From Cetobacterium_A somerae (GTDB lineage: Bacteria; Fusobacteriota; Fusobacteriia; Fusobacteriales; Fusobacteriaceae), in assembly GCF_044784365.2 (NCBI RefSeq), contig NZ_CP173065.2: 64,000 nucleotides of DNA, one strand, 5' to 3'. Below, in pieces: positions 24,671 through 33,740 of the stretch. Within the stretch, counting starts at the first letter, position 1, and the number at the start of each line of letters is the position of its first letter. Made by a program: the position numbers and the translations under genes. Below the pieces are notes generated by a model. The model saw nothing but the letters and a program-made list of their open reading frames with translations, had not been told where the DNA came from and did not search any database.

Positions 24671-26362
24671 TTAATCAATAAAAGCTTGGAAATCCTCCAT
24701 AGTTTTCATTAATTTTTCGTTTGCTTCTATCTCTGTTTTTCCAACGACACAGAAGTAATATTTGATTTTTGGTTCTGTTCCAGAAGGTCTAGCTGTAATA
24801 TATGTATTATCCTCTAATACAAATTGAATAACATCTGATTTTGGTAATCCTTCATATCCAAGACTAAAATCTCTTTTTGATACTACTTCTTTACCTAGTA
24901 AAGAGTTAGAAACATTAGCTCTAAGATTTGACATTATTTTACTAATAGCTTCAACACCATCTTTTCCTTTTTTTGTAATGGCAATTATTCCTTCTCTATA
25001 GTAACCAAATTTTTCATATAATTTTTTTAATTCCTTTGGAATTGATGATCCAATGCTATTATAATAGGCTGCCATCTCAGCTATTAATAAAGTAGATACA
25101 ACTGCATCTTTATCTCTAGCATGTGTTCCTACAAGATAACCATAAGACTCTTCAAATCCCATTAAGAATGTAGCATCATATTTTCCTTCTTCGAACTCTC
25201 TGATTTTTTCTCCAATGAATTTAAATCCAGTTAAAGTTCTAAAAATCTTTACTCCTTTTTCTTTAGCAACAATATCTAGCATAGGTGTTGAAACTACAGT
25301 AGATACAACTGCTGAATTTTTAGGTATATTTTTTTTGTTTTCTAAAATATAATTCATTAAAAGAAGACCAATCTGGTTTCCATTTGGATAGATCCATTCT
25401 CCATTTTCATCCTTTACTGCTACACCAATTCTATCTGCATCAGGGTCATTTGCCATACATAGTGTAGCTCCAACTTTATCTGCTAACTCTATACTTAATT
25501 TAAAAACTGCTGGATCCTCTGGATTAGCATATGAACAAGTTGGAAAATTTCCATCAGGTTGCTCTTGCTCAGTTACTATATAGATTGATTTAAATCCAGT
25601 TTCATCAAAAACTCTTTTAACTGGTCTCCCACCAGTTCCATGTAATGGTGAATAAACAATTTTAAAATTTTCTTTCCCTGGAATCTCATTATGAATAATT
25701 TGTTTTTTAACGGCCTCAATGAATTTAGTATCCATATCTTCAGAAATATATTCTAAAAGTCCTTCTTGAATAGCAGTTTCTTTAGTTAAAAGTTTAATTT
25801 CATCAAATGAATTGATAGCATTAACACTGTTTACAACTCCACTAGCTTGAGGTTCAATTATTTGACAGCCATCATTCCAGTAAACTTTATATCCATTATA
25901 TTCTTGTGGATTATGAGAAGCTGTTACAACTATACCAGCAATACACTTTAATTCTCTTACAGCAAATGAAAGCTCAGGAGTTGATCTAAGAGATTTAAAA
26001 AGATATGCTTTAATTCCATTTCCAGCTAAAACCAAAGCAGCATTTAATGCATACTCTTCAGAACCAATTCTACAATCATAAGCTATAGCAACGCCCATTT
26101 TCTTCCCTATTTCACCAGTAGACTCTAAAATATAGTTAGCGAGTCCTTGAGTTGCTTTTCTAATAGTATACTTGTTAATTCTATTGATACCAACTCCTCT
26201 AACTCCTCTCATTCCACCAGTTCCAAAAGAAAGATTTGTATAAAATCTATCTTCTATTTCTGCCTCGTTTCCTTTAATACTTTCTAAATCTTCTCTATCT
26301 TTTAAGTCAATATAATCTGATGTTAACCAATTGTTGTAATTTTCTAATGTAAATTTATCCAT
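24671..26362 (-). CDS. Phosphoglucomutase/phosphomannomutase
   Basis: A 563-residue alpha-D-phosphohexomutase, PgcA-like in size. The active serine loop VTASHNPQEYNGYK, the Mg2+ loop NDPDADRIGVA, the sugar-binding GFEESYGYLVG and the phosphate loop ARPSGTEPKIK are intact. It interconverts glucose 6-phosphate and glucose 1-phosphate, feeding GalU, which is two genes upstream. ATG 26362 is chosen because GGGGAGGA precedes it; the longer frame overlaps groEL. The gene is 16 bases after groEL. Confidence 0.92.
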   Translation of the reverse strand: MDKFTLENYNNWLTSDYIDLKDREDLESIKGNEAEIEDRFYTNLSFGTGGMRGVRGVGINRINKYTIRKATQGLANYILESTGEIGKKMGVAIAYDCRIGSEEYALNAALVLAGNGIKAYLFKSLRSTPELSFAVRELKCIAGIVVTASHNPQEYNGYKVYWNDGCQIIEPQASGVVNSVNAINSFDEIKLLTKETAIQEGLLEYISEDMDTKFIEAVKKQIIHNEIPGKENFKIVYSPLHGTGGRPVKRVFDETGFKSIYIVTEQEQPDGNFPTCSYANPEDPAVFKLSIELADKVGATLCMANDPDADRIGVAVKDENGEWIYPNGNQIGLLLMNYILENKKNIPKNSAVVSTVVSTPMLDIVAKEKGVKIFRTLTGFKFIGEKIREFEEGKYDATFLMGFEESYGYLVGTHARDKDAVVSTLLIAEMAAYYNSIGSSIPKELKKLYEKFGYYREGIIAITKKGKDGVEAISKIMSNLRANVSNSLLGKEVVSKRDFSLGYEGLPKSDVIQFVLEDNTYITARPSGTEPKIKYYFCVVGKTEIEANEKLMKTMEDFQAFID

Positions 26363-26378
26363 TTTACAAATCCTCCCC

Positions 26379-27992
26379 TTAAATAATATCCCCCATATTA
26401 GAATTTGAGTTTTCACTAATAGGTTCTTTTTTATTTGCAATAATAACCTCTGTTGTTAAAATTAAAGCTGCGATAGATGTTGCATTTTGTAAAGCTGAAC
26501 GAGTAACTTTTGTAGGATCGATTATTCCATTTTCAATCATATGAACATACTCTTCAGTAGCAGCATTTAATCCAAAACCATCAGGTAAATTTTTAATTTT
26601 TTCTATGATAACTCCACCATCTAATCCAGCATTGATAGCTATTTGTTTCAATGGAGAACTAAGAGATTTCTTTAAAATGTTAGCTCCAATTCCTTCTTCG
26701 CCCTCAAGAGTAAAATCATTCATTTCGTTGGCAATTTCATTTAATGCTACACCACCGCCAGGAACAACACCCTCTTCAATAGCGGCTCTTGTCGCATTTA
26801 AAGCATCTTCTATTCTTAGTTTTTTTTCTTTCATCTCAACTTCAGTAGCAGCTCCAACTTTAATAATAGCCACACCACCAGAAAGTTTAGCTAATCTTTC
26901 TTGTAATTTCTCTTTATCATAATCAGAATCAGTGGTAGAAATTTGGTTTTTTATTTGAGCAATTCTACTATTTAAAATATCTTGATTACTAAAGCCATCT
27001 ATAATAACAGTAGAATCTTTTGTAACTTTAATTTTTTTAGCTTTTCCTAATTGAGAGAGATCAGCATCCTCTATTTTCATACCTTTTTCATCAGAAATAA
27101 CCTGTCCACCTGTTAAAACAGCGATATCTTCTAACATAGCTTTTCTTCTATCTCCAAATGCAGGAGCTTTAACTCCAATAACATTTAAAGTGCCTCTTAT
27201 TTTATTTAGAACAAGAGTTGCTAAAGCTTCCCCATCTAAATCCTCTGCGATAATTAAAAGAGGTTTTGACGTTTGAACAGTTTTTTCTAAAAGAGGAAGA
27301 AGTTCTTTCATCGTTGAAATCTTTTTATCAGTAATTAAGATATATGGATTTTCAAGAATAGCTTCCATTCTTTCTGAATTCGTTACCATGTATGGTGATA
27401 GATATCCTTTTTCGAACTCCATTCCTTCAACAACTTCCAAAGTTGTATCCAATGAACGTGCTTCTTCAACACTAATAACGCCACTTTCTCCAACTTTTTC
27501 CATAGCTTTAGCTATTAGATCACCAATCTCTGTATCTCCAGCAGATATTGATGCAACTTGAGAGATTTCACTGTTAGATTGTACTTTTTTTGATTTTTTT
27601 AAAAGTAGTTCAACTGCTATCTTAGTTGCTTTTTCAATACCTTTTTTTAGAAAGATTGGGTTAGCTCCAGCAGAAACCATTTTAAGTCCCTCTTTAACAA
27701 TAGCTTGAGCTAAAATTGTAGCAGTAGTTGTTCCGTCTCCAGCAACGTCATTAGATTTAGTAGCAACTTCTTTAATAAGTTGAGCTCCCATATTCTCAAA
27801 AGGGTCATCTAGTTCAATCTCTTTGGCAATAGAAACTCCATCATTTGTTATTAAAGGAGCGCCATAAGCCTTTTCTAAAACAACATTTCGTCCTCTAGGA
27901 CCTAAAGTTATTTTAACTGCATCAGCTAAAATATTAACACCATTTTCTAATTTTTTTCTTGCATCAGCATTAAATTTAATAATTTTAGCCAT
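26379..27992 (-). CDS. groEL: Chaperonin GroEL
   Basis: A 537-residue group I chaperonin. The ATP-site segments LGPRGRNVVLEK, NDGVSIAKEI, AGDGTTTAT and EDALNATRAAIEEGVVPGGG (catalytic Asp equivalent to Asp398) are present, so it should be an active ATPase. Two things are unusual: no groES gene precedes it (galU ends 14 bases upstream), and the C-terminus ends SNSNMGDII rather than a GGM-rich tail. It may be an additional GroEL paralogue or groES may be elsewhere. GGAGG precedes ATG. Confidence 0.95.
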   Translation of the reverse strand: MAKIIKFNADARKKLENGVNILADAVKITLGPRGRNVVLEKAYGAPLITNDGVSIAKEIELDDPFENMGAQLIKEVATKSNDVAGDGTTTATILAQAIVKEGLKMVSAGANPIFLKKGIEKATKIAVELLLKKSKKVQSNSEISQVASISAGDTEIGDLIAKAMEKVGESGVISVEEARSLDTTLEVVEGMEFEKGYLSPYMVTNSERMEAILENPYILITDKKISTMKELLPLLEKTVQTSKPLLIIAEDLDGEALATLVLNKIRGTLNVIGVKAPAFGDRRKAMLEDIAVLTGGQVISDEKGMKIEDADLSQLGKAKKIKVTKDSTVIIDGFSNQDILNSRIAQIKNQISTTDSDYDKEKLQERLAKLSGGVAIIKVGAATEVEMKEKKLRIEDALNATRAAIEEGVVPGGGVALNEIANEMNDFTLEGEEGIGANILKKSLSSPLKQIAINAGLDGGVIIEKIKNLPDGFGLNAATEEYVHMIENGIIDPTKVTRSALQNATSIAALILTTEVIIANKKEPISENSNSNMGDII

Positions 27993-28006
27993 AGAAAAAA
28001 CCTCCG

Positions 28007-28885
28007 TTAAAATTTAATCTCCTCTTTTAAGTATTTTATAAGATCATCTTTAGTCTCTTCATTTCTAAGACCAAACTCTATATTAGCCTTTAGAAGTCCA
28101 ATTTTATTTCCTATATCATATCTTTTACCTTGGAAATTATAGGCAACTACTTTTTGATCATCATTTAACATTTTTAAAATAGCGTCGGTAAGTTGAATTT
28201 CTCCTCCTTTACCAGGTTCAGTAGTTTCTAAATATTTGAAAATCTCTCCAGATAGAAGGTATCTTCCAAGACATGCTAAGTTAGAAGGTGCTTCTTCTAA
28301 AGTTGGTTTTTCTATAAAATCAACCATTTCTACAGTATTTTCATCTAAAATAGCAGCAGGTTTAACAATACCATATTTAGATACATCTTTATTTTCAACT
28401 TCTTGTACACCAATAACGCTACTTCCATATTTTTCATAAACATCAATAAGCTGTTTAGCAACAGGAGCAGTGGGATTATAAACAATATCATCACCTAACG
28501 CAATAACAAAAGGATCATCTCCAATAAATGATTTTGCTTTTAAGATAGCGTGACCTAATCCTAAAGGATGATTTTGTCTAACATAATAAATATTTGCCAT
28601 ACTAGAAATATCATCAATCTTTTTTAAAAGTTCAAACTTTCCATCTCTTTCAAGAGTATTTTCTAACTCATATGAAAAGTCGAAGTGATCCTCAATAGAA
28701 TTTTTATTTCTTCCAGTAACAATAACAATATCAGTTATTCCAGATTCTACAAGCTCCTCTACAATGTACTGTAAAGAAGGCTTGTCAACAATGACAAGCA
28801 TCTCCTTTGGTTGAGCTTTTGTTGCAGGTAAAACTCTAGTCCCTAATCCTGCAGCAGGTATAACAGCTTTTGTAACTTTTTTCAT
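28007..28885 (-). CDS. galU: UTP-glucose-1-phosphate uridylyltransferase
   Basis: The 292-residue nucleotidyltransferase makes UDP-glucose from UTP and glucose 1-phosphate for LPS and envelope sugars. The signature AAGLGTRVLPATKAQPKEML is at the N-terminus, with IALGDDI and VDFIEKPTLEEAPSN further on. It lies two genes from phosphoglucomutase, which provides its substrate. Confidence 0.95.
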   Translation of the reverse strand: MKKVTKAVIPAAGLGTRVLPATKAQPKEMLVIVDKPSLQYIVEELVESGITDIVIVTGRNKNSIEDHFDFSYELENTLERDGKFELLKKIDDISSMANIYYVRQNHPLGLGHAILKAKSFIGDDPFVIALGDDIVYNPTAPVAKQLIDVYEKYGSSVIGVQEVENKDVSKYGIVKPAAILDENTVEMVDFIEKPTLEEAPSNLACLGRYLLSGEIFKYLETTEPGKGGEIQLTDAILKMLNDDQKVVAYNFQGKRYDIGNKIGLLKANIEFGLRNEETKDDLIKYLKEEIKF

Positions 28886-28903
28886 GAATAATTCCCCCTA
28901 AAA

Positions 28904-30826
28904 CTATTTTATCTTAGATCCTATTTTAACACTTGAATCTACTTCAACAAGTTTTAATCTTTTCTTTTCAGTAGAGCTTAATAACATTCCCTGAGAAAGA
29001 ACTCCTCTTAAAGTAACAGGAGGTAAATTTAAAATTGCTAAAACTTTTTTACCAACTAGTTCAGAAGGTGTTGGATAATATTTTGCAATTCCAGAAACAA
29101 TTTGTCTTATTTCATTAGCTGTTTTTACTTTAAATTTAAGAAGTTTGTCAGCTCCCTCAATATTGCTAGCTTCTAATATTTCAACAACTTGAATATCTAT
29201 TTTATCAAAATCAGCGATTTCTATTGGATTTTCAATTTTTAAATCTTCATTTATAGCAAGAGGATCTTTTTTAGCTTCTTTCTTTTCAACTTCAAGTCTT
29301 GGGAATATAGGTTCAGCAGTACCTAAGATATGTCCTTCGTTTAATAGATTCCATCCATCAACAGATTCTAGACTAGCTTCTAAAATATTATTAGAGAAAC
29401 CTAATTGGTTCCAAATCTTTTGAGATGCTGTTGGCATATATGGAGCTGTCAAAACAGCAACTTTATAAAGAGATTGAACTAAGAAGTTCATAACTGTTGC
29501 TAATCTTTCATTTTTAGTTTCATCCTTTATAAGTAACCAAGGAGCAGTTTCATCAACATATTTATTCATTCTAGAGATAAATTTCCAGATAGCCTCTAAA
29601 GCTCTAGAGAATTCTACTCTATTCATATGATAATCAACTGCAATAACAGTTTCGTTCCAAAGAATTTTTACACTGTCGTCGATCTCTTCGAATACCTCTC
29701 CTTTTACAATTGTTCCGTTGAAATATTTTCCATACATTCCTAGAGTTCTATTTAAAAGATTTCCTAGGTCATTAGCTAAATCAGAGTTAATTCTTGTAAC
29801 AATTGAAGGTGTTGAATAATCTCCATCATTACCAAAATTAACCTCTCTCATTAAACAGTATCTAAAAGCATCTACACCGTATTTAGCAATTTCATCTAAT
29901 GGTGCCACAACATTTCCTTTAGATTTAGACATTTTTTCACCTTCAGAAGTCCACCAACCATGAGCTACAATTTTATTTGGAAGTTTAATTCCTGCTGATA
30001 AAAGCATACAAGGCCAAATAATAGCATGGAATCTAAGAATATCTTTTCCTAAAAGGTGAACAACCTCTCCATTATTCCAGAATTTGTCAAATAATTCAGG
30101 ATTATTCTCATATCCAACAGCTGTTAAATAGTTTGTTAAAGCATCAAACCATACATAAGTTATATGTCCAGGAGCAAACTCAATTGGAATTCCCCATTCA
30201 AATGTATTTCTAGAAATAGATAGATCTTGAAGTCCTTGTTTTATAAATGAAACAACCTCATTTTTTCTAGAGTGAGGAAGAATAAAGTCAGGATGACTTT
30301 CAATATGCTCAAGTAAAGCATCTTGATATTTAGACATCTTAAAGAAATAAGATTCCTCCTTAACCATTGTTAGTTCTTTACCACAATCAGGACAGTGGTT
30401 TCCATTTACAATTTGATTCTCAGGAACAAATGTTTCACAAGAAACACAATATTTTCCTTCATATTCACCTTTATAAATATCACCTTTATCATAAACTGTT
30501 TTTATAATTTTTTTAACAGCCTCTTTATGTCTTGGTTCTGTAGTTCTTATGAAATCTGTATAATTGATATCTAATGCTTTCCACATATCAATAAATCTAG
30601 GAGCCATAGAATCTGTCCAAGCCTGAGGAGTTAAATCTCTCATTTTAGCAGCTTCCTCAACCTTTTGTCCATGTTCATCAGTACCTGTTAAAAAGAATAC
30701 ATCAAAACCTTTTGATTTTTTGTATCTAGCTAAAACATCAGCTGCAATAGTTGTATATGCACTTCCAACATGTGGATCTCCATTAACATAATATATCGGT
30801 GTTGTTACATAAAAATTTTTACTCAT
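28904..30826 (-). CDS. metG: Methionyl-tRNA synthetase
   Basis: The 640-residue class I synthetase has the HIGH-type motif PHVGSAYTT, a zinc knuckle (CVSCETF, CPDCGKE), KMSKSKGN and a C-terminal tRNA-binding EMAPII-like domain from about residue 535 (IDIQVVEILEASNIEGADKLL). This is the one-zinc-knuckle type with a C-terminal dimerisation domain as in Bacillus. AAGGAG precedes ATG. No T-box is present upstream. Confidence 0.96.
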   Translation of the reverse strand: MSKNFYVTTPIYYVNGDPHVGSAYTTIAADVLARYKKSKGFDVFFLTGTDEHGQKVEEAAKMRDLTPQAWTDSMAPRFIDMWKALDINYTDFIRTTEPRHKEAVKKIIKTVYDKGDIYKGEYEGKYCVSCETFVPENQIVNGNHCPDCGKELTMVKEESYFFKMSKYQDALLEHIESHPDFILPHSRKNEVVSFIKQGLQDLSISRNTFEWGIPIEFAPGHITYVWFDALTNYLTAVGYENNPELFDKFWNNGEVVHLLGKDILRFHAIIWPCMLLSAGIKLPNKIVAHGWWTSEGEKMSKSKGNVVAPLDEIAKYGVDAFRYCLMREVNFGNDGDYSTPSIVTRINSDLANDLGNLLNRTLGMYGKYFNGTIVKGEVFEEIDDSVKILWNETVIAVDYHMNRVEFSRALEAIWKFISRMNKYVDETAPWLLIKDETKNERLATVMNFLVQSLYKVAVLTAPYMPTASQKIWNQLGFSNNILEASLESVDGWNLLNEGHILGTAEPIFPRLEVEKKEAKKDPLAINEDLKIENPIEIADFDKIDIQVVEILEASNIEGADKLLKFKVKTANEIRQIVSGIAKYYPTPSELVGKKVLAILNLPPVTLRGVLSQGMLLSSTEKKRLKLVEVDSSVKIGSKIK

Positions 30827-30848
30827 CTATTAATCTCCTTTCAAAACG

Positions 30849-31490
30849 TTATTTTTTTTCATTTAATATTTTTTCAGCTTCTTTATCTATTTGGAATAGG
30901 GCTTCTTTCGCTAAATCTAAATAATCATCTAAATTAGCATCACCAGGAATTAAAATGGGGTCTCCAATTAAGCAAACCATTTTAGAAAAAGGTTTAGGCA
31001 TTTGAAATTTATCCCAAGCTTTTTCAAAAGTCCATTTATTACTAAATGCTACACCAACTGGAACTAGAGCTTTTCCAGATTTTTGAGCAAGATATAACAT
31101 GCCAGGCTTAACCTCATAAATAGGACCTTTTGGTCCATCTAATGGGGTTCCCGCACTATGACCACTCTTAACTAATTTAATTAATTTTAAAACTGATTTA
31201 ATTGAATCCTTTCCAGAAGAACCTCTAACCATAGTAAAGCCCATTTTTTCTAAAGGAATAGATATTAACTCTCCATCTTTAGAGGGGCTAGCTAAGACAG
31301 CTTTTTTTTCAGATAGATTGATTAGTCCTAGAGAGGCTCCAACAAGTTTATTGTGCCAAAAACCACATACATAATTTTCTCCCTCAACAAGTTTAGGACT
31401 TTTTATAATCTCTATTTTCATTGTTTTAGAAATAATTTTTAGTAGGTAGTAAAGTATTAAACCATATCTTTTATATTTATTATTTTCCAT
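30849..31490 (-). CDS. Lysophospholipid acyltransferase family protein (DUF374)
   Basis: About 213 residues. The conserved DUF374 motifs are FWHNKLVG, VRGSSGKDS and PLDGPKGPIYEVKPG. The family is related to glycerophosphate and lipid A acyltransferases and may add an acyl chain to lipid A-like molecules, which suits a Gram-negative envelope; the substrate is not established. ATG 31490 is chosen after AGGTGG rather than ATG 31511. A TATAAT box (31526-31531, minus strand) lies upstream. It begins the run leading to metG. Confidence 0.85.
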   Translation of the reverse strand: MENNKYKRYGLILYYLLKIISKTMKIEIIKSPKLVEGENYVCGFWHNKLVGASLGLINLSEKKAVLASPSKDGELISIPLEKMGFTMVRGSSGKDSIKSVLKLIKLVKSGHSAGTPLDGPKGPIYEVKPGMLYLAQKSGKALVPVGVAFSNKWTFEKAWDKFQMPKPFSKMVCLIGDPILIPGDANLDDYLDLAKEALFQIDKEAEKILNEKK

Positions 31491-31544
31491 TAAAAAACCA
31501 CCTATAATCAAAGTATTTTCAAATAATTATAACATAAATTTAAA

Positions 31545-31579
31545 GTAAAAAAAAGCACCAATACTTATTGTATCGGTGC
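31545..31579 (-). terminator. Terminator after ebfC
   Basis: On the minus strand GCACCGATAC and GTATTGGTGC pair with one G:U, followed by eight T. Confidence 0.9.
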
Positions 31580-31591
31580 CTAAAATTCAAA

Positions 31592-31945
31592 CTAGAATAG
31601 ACCTGGGATATTGATTCCACCAGTAACAGCAGACATCTCTTTCTCAGCTAACTCATCAGCTTGTCTCATAGCCTCAGTAACAGCAGAAAGAACAAGATCT
31701 TCTAACATCTCTTTATCTTCAACAGCATCTTTAATAGTCTCTTCAGATATTTTTATAGAAACGATATCTTTTTGTCCATTAGCTTTTACTACAACAGCTC
31801 CACCACCAACAGAAGCCTCAACTTCTTTTTCTTTTAATGATTCTTGAACAGAAAGCATTTGTTGTTGCATAGCTTGAGCTTGTCTTAAAATATCAGATTG
31901 AGAGTTTCCTCCAGTAGTTTTTTGTCCTTTTAGTTTTCTAACCAA
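31592..31945 (-). CDS. ebfC: Nucleoid-associated protein YbaB/EbfC
   Basis: The 117-residue protein has the YbaB core, with LRQAQAMQQQMLSVQESLKEKEVEASVGGGAVVVKANGQ split between a helix and a beta sheet, and ends in the Gly/Phe-rich INIPGLF. It forms DNA-binding dimers. It starts at TTG 31945, well placed after AGGAGGGAT. The usual dnaX/recR partners are not adjacent. Confidence 0.93.
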   Translation of the reverse strand: MVRKLKGQKTTGGNSQSDILRQAQAMQQQMLSVQESLKEKEVEASVGGGAVVVKANGQKDIVSIKISEETIKDAVEDKEMLEDLVLSAVTEAMRQADELAEKEMSAVTGGINIPGLF

Positions 31946-31982
31946 TTTAATCCCTCCTAGAATATATTGTGTAATTGTTATG

Positions 31983-32012
31983 ATTATATCATAATAGAGA
32001 GTAACTTTTCAA
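31983..32012 (-). promoter_or_regulatory. ebfC: Promoter of ebfC
   Basis: On the minus strand TTGAAA (32007-32012) and TATAAT (31983-31988) with extended TGA are separated by 18 bp, after the sppA stop codon. Confidence 0.65.
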
Positions 32013-32020
32013 CTAGAGAT

Positions 32021-33739
32021 TTAAAAGCTTAGGTATAAAATTGGTTTAAAGAATATATCTTCATTTTCAATTAAGTTTTTAAGATTTTCACTTTTGGTTA
32101 AAGATTTAAAAGAGAAAAAAGTTTGTATAGGAAATATTGTTGACTCAAACATAGTTTTTAAATCCTCTTCATAAGAAATTTCAGTAACAGAGTAATTGTC
32201 ATTTATATTCAAGTCTGTAGCTAAAGTTTTTATAGTTGCATTTATTCCACCAATGGAATCAATAAGTCCAATTTTAATAGCTTCATCTCCTAACCAAACT
32301 TTTCCTTGAGCTATTTTTTCAACTTCTTCTAATGGTAAATTTCTTCCATAGGCAACTTTATTTAAAAACTCTTTATAAACCTTAAGATTAGAATTATATA
32401 TTTTCTCTTGTCTTTCAGGAGTCATTGGAGCTGTTAAAGAGTACAAATCTGAATATTTACCATAAGATATATCATTCATATTGATACCAATTTTATTTGT
32501 AAGTTCTTTAACGTTGGGAATAAGACTAACAACTCCAATAGAACCAGTTATACTATTTTTATCAGCAAATATTTTTTTAGCAGCAGTTGAAATATAATAA
32601 CCACCAGAAGCTGCTACATTTCCAATAGAAACATATATTGGCTTTTCAACATTTTTAATAGCATTACAAATAATATCTGATGCTAAAGCAGATCCACCAG
32701 GAGAATTAACTCTAATTACAATTCCTTTAACATTGTCGTCTTTTTCAGCTTTTTCCAAAGCAGAAATAAATTTATCAGGAGTTATAGTGCTAGCAGTAGG
32801 ATTTTTAGAAGATGTATAATTAATTTCACCATCAGCATAAACTACTGCTATTTTATTATTAGATATTGTAGGTTTAAAAGATGGAATATACTCCTCTATA
32901 TTAGTTATATTTTCAATATTTTTTTCTTTTTTGAAATTCTCCCAATAATTTAAAGTACTTATTAAATTATATTTTTTTAAAGATTCTGATGATTCTCCCA
33001 TTAATTCTCCTGAAAGAATTGTAGAATTTAAATTATTAATTTCAATTGAACGGTTTTTAGATAAATCTTCAAGAAAAAAAGAGTAACTTTTATCTAGGAT
33101 TCTCTTTAAATCAGAACGATTTTCTTCAGACATTTCACTTCGAGTATAATTCTCACCATAAGTTTTAAAGTCTCCCACATGAATAACATTAACATCTATT
33201 CCCAATTTTTCAGTTAAACCTTTAAAGTACGGGATATCTTTATTATATCCAGTAATGTTTACAGCAGTGGATGCTGCGGGAGGCATAATAATTTCATTAG
33301 TATAACTACTTATTAATAAAGAGTTGTTATCTAACATAGCTCCATATGAATATACAGGTTTAGTTGAAGTTTTAAATTCATTCAAAACTTCTCCAAGTTC
33401 ATCAATTTGGCTTCTGCTTAAAGAGTTATCATCTAAAAATAATATAATTCCTTGAACATTAGAATCTTCTTTAGCCATACTTATATTATTTAAAAGTTGA
33501 TAAAAATTTATACTCTTAGAGTTAAAATTAAGAGGACTTTGAATTAAAGTCTCATTAAACTCTTTAGCCAAATCTATTTTTAAGTATGATTTTTTAGTAA
33601 TAGGGCTTTTTTTAGTTTTAGTAAAATAATTAAAAGCTAAAATTATTAAAACTAAAAGGAATGCAAACTTTATTATCATTGAAGAGATTTCTCTAATGAT
33701 AAATTTTAGAAAGTTAAAAATCCATCTAAGTAAAAGCAT
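32021..33739 (-). CDS. sppA: Signal peptide peptidase SppA (protease IV, long form)
   Basis: A 572-residue membrane serine protease of the two-domain 67K type. An N-terminal transmembrane helix (residues ~15-37) anchors it. The catalytic lysine is expected in VGDFKTYGENY in the first half and the catalytic serine in GNVAASGGYYIS in the second. It degrades cleaved signal peptides in the inner membrane. It starts directly after pepF (ATG within the pepF stop region), so the two are co-translated. Confidence 0.93.
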   Translation of the reverse strand: MLLLRWIFNFLKFIIREISSMIIKFAFLLVLIILAFNYFTKTKKSPITKKSYLKIDLAKEFNETLIQSPLNFNSKSINFYQLLNNISMAKEDSNVQGIILFLDDNSLSRSQIDELGEVLNEFKTSTKPVYSYGAMLDNNSLLISSYTNEIIMPPAASTAVNITGYNKDIPYFKGLTEKLGIDVNVIHVGDFKTYGENYTRSEMSEENRSDLKRILDKSYSFFLEDLSKNRSIEINNLNSTILSGELMGESSESLKKYNLISTLNYWENFKKEKNIENITNIEEYIPSFKPTISNNKIAVVYADGEINYTSSKNPTASTITPDKFISALEKAEKDDNVKGIVIRVNSPGGSALASDIICNAIKNVEKPIYVSIGNVAASGGYYISTAAKKIFADKNSITGSIGVVSLIPNVKELTNKIGINMNDISYGKYSDLYSLTAPMTPERQEKIYNSNLKVYKEFLNKVAYGRNLPLEEVEKIAQGKVWLGDEAIKIGLIDSIGGINATIKTLATDLNINDNYSVTEISYEEDLKTMFESTIFPIQTFFSFKSLTKSENLKNLIENEDIFFKPILYLSF

Positions 33740-33740
33740 A

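Noticed and set aside
30827..30848. T-box leaders for metG or valS
   Set aside because: The gaps upstream of both genes are 11-22 bases, too short for a T-box, and both genes are inside longer runs.
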